64,000 nucleotides of DNA from contig NZ_CP102277.1 in the NCBI RefSeq assembly GCF_025149785.1, forward strand, positions 3,309,067-3,373,066, read 5' to 3'. The notes beneath the pieces were generated by a model. That model saw only the letters and a list, made by a program, of their open reading frames with translations, was not told where the DNA came from and did no database searches. This document shows positions 49,179-57,147 of this stretch, one piece after another. This stretch comes from Coprococcus comes ATCC 27758 (lineage in GTDB: Bacteria > Bacillota > Clostridia > Lachnospirales > Lachnospiraceae). Both the position numbers and the translations under genes were made by a program. Positions within the stretch are counted from its first letter, which is position 1; every line of letters starts with the position of its first letter.

Positions 49179-49510
49179 TCTACAGATTTTTTCGATTTGG
49201 TAACATTAGAACGTTCCCCAATTTGGGGAATGCTTTGTTGTCACCTTTGGCATTTTTCAGAATAGATTCGAACTGAAAGTTGTTTTTCATTTTTTCCCTT
49301 TGGGGAATGCCTCGGCTTTCTCTTAGGAGACGATTCTTATATTCATTTGACTAATAGAACATATACATATATCATACCGTTTGAACATGAAAATGTCAAA
49401 TGCTTTTCTAAGAGGATGATTATGGTGAGGTAACAGAGCGGGATCTGATATGTGAAATAGCTTTTACAGGACTTTTTTATGTAAAGCCGAATGTTCTGAA
49501 ACGCATATAC

Positions 49511-49559
49511 AAAAAAGCACGACTAATTTTCAATTAAAAGAAATTTGGTCATGCTTTTT
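49511..49559 (-). terminator. Terminator of the serS-DUF3881 transcript
   Basis: Minus-strand stem AAAAAGCATGAC / GTCGTGCTTTTTT with a U-rich tail, starting 20 bp beyond the DUF3881 stop. It marks the end of the parA-to-DUF3881 operon. Confidence 0.7.
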
Positions 49560-49579
49560 ATATAAGTCAAAAATCTTTT

Positions 49580-50458
49580 CTAAAAATTAATATGCCCCTG
49601 CAGCCAGATCTGTGCCTTCAGCCGTCTTCCAACTGCCGGTTCGCCAATCACCTTTTCAACCGGTACGCATACATCAAATTGAAGCTCATTGGTTTCAACT
49701 GTAAGAACATAAAGTTTTTTCCCGGTAAGAAGATTTTCGATGGTATCGATATTCAGAATCTCACCAAGGATCGCATACTGGTCACATTCAAGACCAGCTG
49801 GCATAAAATGCGTATCGACAATACTGTAAATATCTTCCCCGCGAATTCTTTTTGATACTGCGGCATAGGTGTCGATGTCGTCAAGCGTAAGGCTTTCAAT
49901 GGCATCGGGATTCCCTTCCTTTGCTGCGCTCATAAGCATCATCCGGTTGCGGAGATCTTTCGCTCTCTTGTCCGCAGCACCTGCATCCTTTGCGACCGGA
50001 AGCAAAATTTTCCCACTTAAGGCAAGCCCAGAAAAGGTTATAGAGATTGAACTTTTGTTCAGACCACCGAGAGTGGCTTCTTTTATGTATTCCATTCCGT
50101 TCTGGATATGGAAAATGATACTGCAGCCGAGCTTTACATCTTCGCAGACACCAATATAGGTCGGTGAGGATGCTTTCTGTTCTACTGCAATATCAGCATA
50201 AGAGCTGACTCCACTGCCTGAAAAATATGGGAAATAGCATTCTCTGCGGAACTCTTCATCATTTTCATCGATAAAGCCGCAGGAAGAAATGCCAATCCCG
50301 TTGCCGTATTCCCTGCGAAGCTCACAGAGATCTGTGTGCTCGTCCAGGGCAATACGGTCATATCCGGAAAATTTCTTTTCGGATTCAAGAAGAATCTGAT
50401 ACCATTCGCGTTCAGATGCGATATCGTGGAATCCGATAGCGTTTAAATATTTATGCAA
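49580..50458 (-). CDS. DUF3881-family protein
   Basis: 292 residues of the DUF3881 family, typical of Lachnospiraceae next to serS. Opening MHKYLNAIGFHDIASEREWY, middle YADIAVEQKASSPTYIGVCEDVKLGCSIIFHIQN and end LQFDVCVPVEKVIGEPAVGRRLKAQIWLQG. No catalytic motif or membrane segment is visible; function unknown. It follows serS by 15 bp and is the last gene of the operon. Confidence 0.82.
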   Translation of the reverse strand: MHKYLNAIGFHDIASEREWYQILLESEKKFSGYDRIALDEHTDLCELRREYGNGIGISSCGFIDENDEEFRRECYFPYFSGSGVSSYADIAVEQKASSPTYIGVCEDVKLGCSIIFHIQNGMEYIKEATLGGLNKSSISITFSGLALSGKILLPVAKDAGAADKRAKDLRNRMMLMSAAKEGNPDAIESLTLDDIDTYAAVSKRIRGEDIYSIVDTHFMPAGLECDQYAILGEILNIDTIENLLTGKKLYVLTVETNELQFDVCVPVEKVIGEPAVGRRLKAQIWLQGHINF

Positions 50459-50473
50459 AATTTACCTCGTTTT

Positions 50474-51754
50474 CTATCTGATTTCAGACTTACCGCCCAT
50501 GTATGGACGAAGTACTTCAGGAATGCGGACAGAACCGTCTGCCTGAAGATTGTTCTCGAGAAATGCGATCAGCATTCTCGGAGGAGCTACTACTGTGTTG
50601 TTCAGTGTGTGTGCGAAATATTTGTTTCCGTCACTTCCTTTTACACGGATGCCAAGACGTCTTGCCTGTGCATCACCAAGGTTAGAACAGCTTCCTACTT
50701 CAAAGTATTTCTTCTGTCTTGGAGACCATGCCTCTACGTCACAAGATTTTACTTTAAGGTCGGCAAGGTCACCTGAACAGCATTCCAGTGTACGAACCGG
50801 GATATCAAGAGAACGGAACAGATCAACAGTGTTTTTCCATAATTTATCATACCATTCTTTGCTTTCTTCTGGTTTGCATACAACGATCATTTCCTGTTTT
50901 TCAAACTGATGGATTCTGTATACACCACGTTCTTCGATTCCATGAGCTCCTTTTTCTTTACGGAAGCATGGAGAATAAGAAGTCAGTGTCTTTGGAAGTT
51001 CAGCTTCATCAAGCATGGTATCGATGAATTTACCGATCATAGAATGCTCGCTTGTTCCGATCAGATATAAGTCTTCGCCTTCAATTTTGTACATCATAGA
51101 ATCCATTTCGGCAAAGCTCATAACGCCTGTAACAACATTGCTTCTGATCATGAAAGGTGGGATACAGTATGTGAATCCACGATCGATCATAAAGTCACGT
51201 GCATAAGAGATAACTGCTGAGTGAAGACGTGCAATATCTCCCATCAGATAATAGAAACCATTTCCGGCAACCTTTCCTGCACTTTCAAGATCGATTCCGT
51301 TGAATTTTTCCATAATTTCTGTATGGTATGGGATTTCAAAGTCCGGAACAACCGGTTCGCCAAATTTTTCAATTTCAACATTCTGGCTGTCGTCTTTACC
51401 AATCGGTACAGATGGATCGATGATATTTGGGATAACCATCATATCTTTTTTGATTTTTGCTTCAACTTCTTTTTCTTCAGCAGAAAGTTCTTCCATACGG
51501 GCAGCGTTTTCCTGAACTTTTTTCTTAAGCTCTTCTGCTTTCTCTTTTTCGCCATGAGCCATGCATGCACCGATTTCTTTGGAAACTTTATTTTTCTCAG
51601 CACGGAGTGCTTCTACTTCGCCTTTGATTTCACGGTTTCTCTTGTCAAGTTCGATTACTTCATCTACAAGTGGAAGCTTTTCATCCTGGAATTTTTTCTT
51701 GATGTTTTCTTTTACAACATCCGGGTTCTGTCTTAAAAATTTAATATCTAACAT
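50474..51754 (-). CDS. serS: Seryl-tRNA synthetase
   Basis: 426 residues, class II synthetase that charges tRNA-Ser (and tRNA-Sec). N-terminal coiled-coil arm (about 1-105; LRAEKNKVSKEIGACMAHGEKEKAEEL) and catalytic domain with motif 2 (SPCFRKEKGAHGIEERGVYRIHQFEKQEM), TSEHSM, and motif 3 (NNTVVAPPRMLIAFLENN). Full length. It lies between DUF4446 and DUF3881 on the same strand. The 32-bp gap upstream has no clear terminator, so it is probably part of the par operon. Confidence 0.97.
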   Translation of the reverse strand: MLDIKFLRQNPDVVKENIKKKFQDEKLPLVDEVIELDKRNREIKGEVEALRAEKNKVSKEIGACMAHGEKEKAEELKKKVQENAARMEELSAEEKEVEAKIKKDMMVIPNIIDPSVPIGKDDSQNVEIEKFGEPVVPDFEIPYHTEIMEKFNGIDLESAGKVAGNGFYYLMGDIARLHSAVISYARDFMIDRGFTYCIPPFMIRSNVVTGVMSFAEMDSMMYKIEGEDLYLIGTSEHSMIGKFIDTMLDEAELPKTLTSYSPCFRKEKGAHGIEERGVYRIHQFEKQEMIVVCKPEESKEWYDKLWKNTVDLFRSLDIPVRTLECCSGDLADLKVKSCDVEAWSPRQKKYFEVGSCSNLGDAQARRLGIRVKGSDGNKYFAHTLNNTVVAPPRMLIAFLENNLQADGSVRIPEVLRPYMGGKSEIR

Positions 51755-51786
51755 AACTGTTCTCCTGTCTTATTTCTTTATTTTTA

Positions 51787-52329
51787 TTACTGTGGTTTGA
51801 TCGCATCCTGTACATCCGGATCATACATTTCCTGGTAAACGGCCTGATCTAGTGATTCGGCCTCTTCTTCAGAGAGCTCAATGTAACTTTCACCACGCAC
51901 AATTTCTTTTATATAAGTGTAACAGCCATCTCTGCTGTGCATGGAATTGAGGATCCATCCATTGTTATCATTGTCAAGCATTGTGAGGGCGAAGCTGAGT
52001 TTTCCACCCATTTCACCGAAAGCATCGTATTTTACAATACCTACTTTCTGGTAGCTGCTTCGCAACGCGCGATACAATATGCGGATGTCCGCTTTGTTTT
52101 CGTGGGCAATGTTGGAAAGCTCGTCGAGTTCATCGAATCTTGCACTGAAACTTTCTTCGAGCGTTTTACCGTCCTGTCCGCGCATGAATACGTTATAGCT
52201 TGATTTCAGACGGTTGTATTTCATATTAACATTAATATAAAGAAGAAACATCAATATGATCAGCATGATAAGAAAAAGAAATATATACGCCGGATCAATT
52301 CCAAGTGACTTTAGAATTTTACTTTCCAT
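51787..52329 (-). CDS. DUF4446-family membrane protein
   Basis: 180 residues: membrane helix (about 13-33, YIFLFLIMLIILMFLLYIN), a coiled segment (FSARFDELDELSNIAHENKADI), then LRSSYQKVGIVKYDAFGEMGGKLSFALTMLDNDNNGWILNSMHSRDGCYTYIKEI, the DUF4446 hallmark. It is commonly found right after parB in Clostridia; function unknown. Starts 3 bp after the ParB stop, thus co-transcribed. Confidence 0.88.
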   Translation of the reverse strand: MESKILKSLGIDPAYIFLFLIMLIILMFLLYINVNMKYNRLKSSYNVFMRGQDGKTLEESFSARFDELDELSNIAHENKADIRILYRALRSSYQKVGIVKYDAFGEMGGKLSFALTMLDNDNNGWILNSMHSRDGCYTYIKEIVRGESYIELSEEEAESLDQAVYQEMYDPDVQDAIKPQ

Positions 52330-52332
52330 ATA

Positions 52333-53229
52333 TTATTTTCCTTCCTGTATTGACATTAACAATTCAAATATACGTTCCAGATCGTTGTCCGAATAATATT
52401 CAATTTCAATTTTACCTTTTCCATTTGCTTTATGATTGACATGGACTTTGGAACCGATGATTGACTTTATACGTTCCTCCAGATCTTCATATACAAATGC
52501 ATTCTGGATAACAGGCTTTTCTTTTTCCTTTTTTGGCTTCTTTAGTTCTTTGACAAGTTTTTCGGTATCCCGGACACTGAGCTTTTCATCAAATACTTTA
52601 TTGGCAAGAATATATTGTTGCTCTTTATCCTCGATTGCAAGAAGAGCACGTGCATGTCCGGTTGAAATCATGTCATCGATGATCATCTGCTGTACTCTCT
52701 CGTCCAGCTTTAGAAGACGCATAGAGTTTGTAACAGCAGTTCTGCTCTTTGAAACGCGCTCAGCTACCTCATCCTGCTTCAGACGGAATTCATTTAGCAA
52801 GCGTTTGTATGCCTGCGCTTCTTCGATTGGATTCAGATTTTCGCGCTGAATATTTTCAATAAGAGAAATCTCAACGATTTCCTGATCTGTGTATTCTTTA
52901 ATGATAACAGGAATCTCTTTGATACCGGCCTGCTTTGCTGCACGCCAGCGACGCTCGCCGGCGATGATTTCGTAGTAATCGTTCCGTTTCTGAACAATCA
53001 GAGGTTGTAGGATTCCAAACTGTTTGATTGAATCGGCAAGTTCCAAGAGAGCATCTTCCTCAAAATGTTTTCTCGGCTGGTCACGGTTTGGCTCCACATC
53101 ATTGATCTTCATCATAATTGGTCCAGCATTCACTACTTCTTTTTTAACTGGTGCAGTATGTTTCGCAGTTTTATTTTCTTTGATTAAACTATCCAGACCT
53201 TTTCCAAGTCCGCCTCGTTTTGCTGTCAT
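52333..53229 (-). CDS. parB: Chromosome partitioning protein ParB (Spo0J)
   Basis: 298 residues. N-terminal CTP-binding/ParB domain (about 40-130; DVEPNRDQPRKHFEEDALLELADSI, IIAGERRWRAAKQAG), helix-turn-helix (about 140-200; LKQDEVAERVSKSRTAVTNSMRLLKL) and C-terminal dimer domain. It binds the parS sites at 54097 and 54387 and loads SMC at the origin. It follows parA by 2 bp. Confidence 0.96.
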   Translation of the reverse strand: MTAKRGGLGKGLDSLIKENKTAKHTAPVKKEVVNAGPIMMKINDVEPNRDQPRKHFEEDALLELADSIKQFGILQPLIVQKRNDYYEIIAGERRWRAAKQAGIKEIPVIIKEYTDQEIVEISLIENIQRENLNPIEEAQAYKRLLNEFRLKQDEVAERVSKSRTAVTNSMRLLKLDERVQQMIIDDMISTGHARALLAIEDKEQQYILANKVFDEKLSVRDTEKLVKELKKPKKEKEKPVIQNAFVYEDLEERIKSIIGSKVHVNHKANGKGKIEIEYYSDNDLERIFELLMSIQEGK

Positions 53230-53231
53230 GC

Positions 53232-53999
53232 TTACTCTTCTCCTTTATGAATTACTTCATCTGCTAATAACATATAACTTTCAGCTCCTGTTGAACGAGG
53301 ATCATATAAGTTGATTGGTAAGCCATGACTTGGGGCTTCTGCAAGTCGTATATTACGTGGAATGATAGTTTTGTAAATTGTCTGATCAAGATTATCTTTT
53401 ACATTTTCAACAACTTGAAGAGAAAGATTGGTTCTGGCATCATACATGGTAAATACAACGCCTTCCATTTCAAGGTTTTCGTTCAATCTTTCTTTTACAA
53501 GTTCGATTGTTTTAATCAGCTGGCTCAATCCTTCAAGTGCATAGTATTCACACTGAATTGGAACCAATACGGTATCGGCGGTAGTCATTGAATTGATTGT
53601 CAGCATACTAAGTGAAGGTGGGCAGTCGATAATGACGTAATCGTAATTACTTCTTATCTTAAGCACCTCATCTCTTAATATGTATTCTTTGTTCTCAGTA
53701 TCGAGCAACTCTATTTCGGCACCAGACAGATCAATGTTTGCGGGAATTACGTCGAGATTTTCAATTGCTTCTTTGCATAACACCTGATCCATAGTGGCTT
53801 CGCCGATTAAAAGATCATATACAGTATAGGCAACATTATCCTTATCTATACCAAGACCGCTGGACATATTTCCCTGTGGATCCATGTCGATTGCGAGAAC
53901 TTTCTGCCCTTTTGCCGATAAACACGAGGATAAATTGATCGCTGTTGTAGTTTTTCCAACGCCACCCTTTTGGTTGGCAACGGCAATTATTCGTCCCAT
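53232..53999 (-). CDS. parA: Chromosome partitioning ATPase ParA (Soj)
   Basis: 255 residues; deviant Walker A KGGVGKTTTAINL at about 11-23, DMDPQGN (Walker A' region) and DCPPSLSMLT (Walker B). The frame opens at 54029 (MHTIRKEV...), but AAAGGAGG lies 8 nt before the ATG at 53999, giving the usual MGRIIAVANQKGG start. In Bacilli and Clostridia Soj also controls DnaA. First gene of the parA-parB-DUF4446-serS-DUF3881 operon. Confidence 0.96.
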   Translation of the reverse strand: MGRIIAVANQKGGVGKTTTAINLSSCLSAKGQKVLAIDMDPQGNMSSGLGIDKDNVAYTVYDLLIGEATMDQVLCKEAIENLDVIPANIDLSGAEIELLDTENKEYILRDEVLKIRSNYDYVIIDCPPSLSMLTINSMTTADTVLVPIQCEYYALEGLSQLIKTIELVKERLNENLEMEGVVFTMYDARTNLSLQVVENVKDNLDQTIYKTIIPRNIRLAEAPSHGLPINLYDPRSTGAESYMLLADEVIHKGEE

Positions 54000-54096
54000 T
54001 GCAATTACCTCCTTTCTAATAGTGTGCAAATATATATGAAGTTTTATTTACATCTAGGTATAATTGTAACACTAAACTTTATCTAAATCTACTAAA

Positions 54097-54112
54097 TGTT
54101 TCACGTGAAACA
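54097..54112. other. parS site 1
   Basis: TGTTTCACGTGAAACA, the perfect 16-bp consensus parS palindrome, about 100 bp upstream of parA. Confidence 0.95.
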
Positions 54113-54189
54113 TTTATTTTGGCATTTTTTATAAATAAGGGGATTTTTTGCGCGAAACATTCTACACAAAGTGAAATGTGAAAATGTAT

Positions 54190-54330
54190 AAAAACATTCG
54201 TAATCCGCTCATTTTTTTCTTGAAAAAAAATGGCTACTTACTCATTTTTTGGCGGGTCAAGAGGTCAAAAATCCTCTTGCAAGCAAGCTTACATCGACTT
54301 TCTGACCTTTTGCCCATGGCATCATCATAT
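54190..54330. repeat. Structured dispersed intergenic repeat, copy B
   Basis: Second copy of the element at 4031-4168. The first hairpin is longer on both arms (seven and eight T/A instead of five), so the stem is kept although the sequence changed. The second long stem is slightly eroded (TGACCTTTTGCCC). This copy lies between the two parS sites and lacks the outer GATACCAG/CTGGTATC repeat. Confidence 0.7.
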
Positions 54331-54386
54331 TTTAGATATATTAAAATATATTTGGCTATGAGCAGCTGAAAAAAGAGAAAACAAAA

Positions 54387-54402
54387 TGTTTCACGTGAAA
54401 CA
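54387..54402. other. parS site 2
   Basis: A second perfect TGTTTCACGTGAAACA, 290 bp from the first, upstream of the divergent hydrolase gene. Confidence 0.95.
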
Positions 54403-54574
54403 TTTTGTCGAAAACCAAGGAACAATAACATGATGAAAATCTTTAAACTGTAAGGAGATTATGGTATACTTATCTATAAGCCGCAAGGTGAAAAATTACA
54501 CAAAACAGATACTATTTGCGAGTATGATCTTGCTGAATCGGGGCAAAAATGATTCGGAGAAAGGACAATTAACG

Positions 54575-55528
54575 ATGAAAAATAAATTGAAAAGTTGTGC
54601 GATTTTAGCAACACTTGGTGCGATTACAATCCATCTGATAAATAAAACACTTATAGAAATGGCAACAAAAGACAGCTTGTTAAACTCATCAGAGGGAAAT
54701 TATTATGACTGGAGATTTGGAAAAATCTATTATAGAAAACAGGGAAATGGTAAACCACTACTGCTACTTCATGATTTGGATGCAGAAAGCTCTGGCGTAG
54801 AATGGAAAAAAGTAGCGGCAATTCTTGCAGAAAAGCATACTGTTTATACCGTGGATCTGCTAGGCTGTGGACGATCTGAAAAACCAAATATTACTTATAC
54901 TAATTTCCTTTATGTGCAAATGCTGACGGATTTTATTAAACATGTCATTGGCGAAAAGGCAGATGTTGTGGCTACGGGAGAATCGGCTGCTATTGCAGTT
55001 ATGGCATGCGGAAATGATGAAAACGTGATTGGAAAGATTTGTATGGTGAATCCACTGTCACTTACGGAACTTGCAAAATGTCCGAATAAGAGAACTAAGA
55101 CGCTGAAGTTCCTTATCGAAATACCGATTATTGGTACGCTGCTGTACAACATTATTCATTCAAGAGAAGCAATTGATGAAAAATTTGTGGATAAGTATCT
55201 GTATGACGAAGATACGATAGATTATCAGATGACGAAGATATACCATGAATCTGCTCATAATGAAAACGCACATTCAAAATATTTGTTTGCAAGCATCAAA
55301 GGTGGATATACAAAGACAAATATTTATCATTGTATTCGCAAGGCGACAAATAGTATCTGTATTATCTCTGGACAATATGATGAAAACAGTATTGAGATTG
55401 CTAAACAATATCAGAAGCATGTACCTGCTATAGAATGCATGTGCATAAAGGATACGAGACATCTTCCGCAAATTGAACAACCGGAAGGATTCGCAGAACA
55501 GCTGGATATCCTTTTCTCTGCTGAATAA
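54575..55528 (+). CDS. Alpha/beta-hydrolase with N-terminal membrane anchor
   Basis: 317 residues; a hydrophobic anchor (about 8-24), then the hydrolase fold (about 50-315): LLLLHDLDAESSGVEW (oxyanion HG-like loop), VDLLGCGRSEKP, nucleophile elbow ATGESAAIAV (Ser at the centre, last Gly replaced by Ala), late Asp (SGQYDENS) and catalytic His (DTRHLPQIE). Substrate unknown. The frame opens at 54461, within a promoter-like TATACT (about 54473), so the ATG at 54575 after AAAGGA is chosen. It is the only plus-strand gene in the origin-side block. Confidence 0.82.
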   Translation: MKNKLKSCAILATLGAITIHLINKTLIEMATKDSLLNSSEGNYYDWRFGKIYYRKQGNGKPLLLLHDLDAESSGVEWKKVAAILAEKHTVYTVDLLGCGRSEKPNITYTNFLYVQMLTDFIKHVIGEKADVVATGESAAIAVMACGNDENVIGKICMVNPLSLTELAKCPNKRTKTLKFLIEIPIIGTLLYNIIHSREAIDEKFVDKYLYDEDTIDYQMTKIYHESAHNENAHSKYLFASIKGGYTKTNIYHCIRKATNSICIISGQYDENSIEIAKQYQKHVPAIECMCIKDTRHLPQIEQPEGFAEQLDILFSAE

Positions 55529-55552
55529 TATAAAGTACGTTCAGGTACACAT

Positions 55553-55604
55553 TATAGCCAAATGCGGGATGTACACTTCGGTGTACATCCCGCATTTGGC
55601 TATA
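55553..55604. other. Perfect 24-bp hairpin with UUCG loop
   Basis: Arms 55553-55576 and 55581-55604 are perfectly complementary, closed by TTCG. A GTACAC sits at each stem tip, and another lies just outside (55545-55550). There is no T-run after it. It follows the hydrolase stop by 24 bp and may act as terminator, mRNA stabiliser or repeat element. Confidence 0.8.
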
Positions 55605-55678
55605 TATGGCTCTTGATCAACTTTTGCGATTATCTAATAGCAAACAGAACTGGTATTTAACTGGTACTTATTCTGCTC

Positions 55679-55834
55679 ATGAACACCATGAAAACCGACA
55701 TGCAACTCTGGGAATTTCTATGGAAATTGTCTTTCTCTGAAAAACAAAACAGAAGGATGATTATTGGGCTTTTTGCAGAAATAATCAAGCTAAATGAAAA
55801 TAAAAAATCAGATTTTAAGCGGGTAAAAAATTGA
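55679..55834 (+). CDS. Possible 51-residue small protein
   Basis: ATG at 55679, stop at 55832-55834. The product is MQLWEFLWKLSFSEKQNRRM-like: an amphipathic helix followed by a Lys/Asn-rich end. No ribosome site is obvious, and a different frame (from 55606, 44 codons) overlaps it. A real terminator overlaps its stop, which gives some support for transcription on this strand. Family unknown; could be remnant sequence. Confidence 0.3.
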   Translation: MNTMKTDMQLWEFLWKLSFSEKQNRRMIIGLFAEIIKLNENKKSDFKRVKN

Positions 55835-55849
55835 ACTTACCCGCTTTTT
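55817..55849 (+). terminator. Intrinsic terminator
   Basis: AAGCGGGTAA (55817-55826) pairs with TTACCCGCTT (55837-55846), followed by TTTTTG. Beyond it, 55860-56070 is AT-rich without a gene and repeats the motif AAAATTGAACTA (near 55922 and 55967, with the related AAAAAATTGAACTT at 55825 and the inverse AGTTCAATTT at 56024). Confidence 0.8.
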
Positions 55850-56071
55850 GAAATGAAATAGGAAAACAAATTTCTGGCAGAACTGCATACAAAAAAATAA
55901 AAATACATTTTCAAAGCATACAAAAATTGAACTATCAAAAATACAAAATAGAATAAACTATAACAATTAAAATTGAACTATTGTAAAAAGAAATAATAGC
56001 AGAAGTTCAAGATAAAGAAAAAAGTTCAATTTCCATTGTGGCATATACAGACTACAGGCATGTATAGCTGT

Positions 56072-56788
56072 TTATCCGTGGATAGGTTCTTTGGAAGGAA
56101 GTCCTGCTTTTCGAGGAAACTTCTTCCCGGTAGGCTTGATTTTTTTGATCTTTACAAATGAACGGCTGATATCACTGCCTGGAAGCTGGAATACAACTGG
56201 TTTATTTTGTGTACCTCCAAGGACATGTACTGCGGTTTTTGCAGCGGAAAGTTCATCGACAATATCACCGGATTTGTAAGAAACAAAGAATCCACCAACT
56301 TTTACATAAGGGAGGCAGTATTCGGATAATGTAGATAAATTGGCCACTGCACGTGAAACACAGAGGTCAAACTGTTCCCTGTAGTCTGCCTGACGGGCAA
56401 AATCTTCTGCTCTGCCGTGGATTGTATGGATATCCGTAAGATTTAACTCTTCAATCACACTGTCAAGGAAACGGATTCTCTTATTTAAAGAGTCAAGCAA
56501 CGTGATTTTCAGGTGCGGAAAGGCGATTTTTAAAGGAATTCCGGGGAATCCGGCGCCTGTTCCTATATCGATCACGGTTTGAACTTTACTGATATCCAGA
56601 GCCTTTACTAATGCAAGGCTGTCGACAAAATGTTTTTCGTTTACTTCTTCGTACTCGGTGATACCGGTGAGATTCATAACCTTGTTCCATTCCACCAGCA
56701 TTTCGTAATATTTATCAAACTGATTAAACTGGGTCTGCGTTAATGTGATACCTAATTCTGCAAGCTGTTGCTCAAATTTTTTACTCAT
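56072..56788 (-). CDS. rsmG: 16S rRNA (guanine527-N7)-methyltransferase
   Basis: 238 residues. SAM-binding motif VIDIGTGAGFPGIPLKI (about 70-86), LLDSLNKRIRFL and the RAVANLSTLSEYCLPYV segment typical of RsmG (GidB). It methylates G527 of 16S rRNA. The frame opens at 56935, but AAAGGAGC lies before the ATG at 56788 (MSKKFEQQL). It is separated from mnmG by 359 bp packed with GTACAC repeats; in most Clostridia these two genes are nearly adjacent. Confidence 0.95.
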   Translation of the reverse strand: MSKKFEQQLAELGITLTQTQFNQFDKYYEMLVEWNKVMNLTGITEYEEVNEKHFVDSLALVKALDISKVQTVIDIGTGAGFPGIPLKIAFPHLKITLLDSLNKRIRFLDSVIEELNLTDIHTIHGRAEDFARQADYREQFDLCVSRAVANLSTLSEYCLPYVKVGGFFVSYKSGDIVDELSAAKTAVHVLGGTQNKPVVFQLPGSDISRSFVKIKKIKPTGKKFPRKAGLPSKEPIHG

Positions 56789-56810
56789 ATTGCTCCTTTT
56801 TCCCCTAAAA

Positions 56811-57063
56811 GTACACATCTTTGCGGAAAATAAACAGTAATTTACACTGTTTTGCACCAAATAGGTACACAATTTCTGAGAAGATAGCACCTTAAAGGTA
56901 CACGATAAAGTGATAATGTTTTTAAAAAAATACAATCATGCACCTGAAAGGTATACGAAAAGATGAAAAACATACTTTTTGCCCTATAAAGTACACGATA
57001 AAACCATTTCTTTGAAAATAGATGTGTACTTTTTGGGTGATGCCCTCAAAAGTACACATCTAT
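56811..57063. repeat. Array of seven GTACAC-centred repeats
   Basis: Units of the type GCACCTNAAAGGTACACGAT occur with GTACAC (or variant) at 56811, 56865, 56898, 56951 (GTATAC), 56991, 57024 (inverted) and 57052. The last two form a perfect 16-bp inverted repeat (57018-57033 / 57048-57063). Many units are themselves palindromic (ACCT...AGGT). The array fills the mnmG-rsmG gap with irregular spacing of 26-61 bp. No gene lies within it. Confidence 0.75.
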
Positions 57064-57147
57064 ATAGAGGGAAAAACAGAAACCAGAAATAATGGATTCT
57101 GTAATATCCCAAAAAAGATCAAAATACAGGTCTGGTTATCTGGTGGT

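Larger units (their letters stand above)
48773..49329. repeat. Tandem duplication (277 + 272 bp) with att core at each boundary
   Basis: Unit 1 runs 48773-49049 and unit 2 49050-49321. A third CTTAGGAG (49322-49329) ends the array, followed by different sequence (ACGATTCTT). Units are nearly identical, differing by a 5-bp TTTAC duplication and a few substitutions. Each holds a tRNA-Arg 5' half, its promoter, a GTTCCCCAATTTGGGGAA palindrome and AATAGATTCGAACTG. The region 49330-49510 holds nothing recognisable. Confidence 0.88.
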
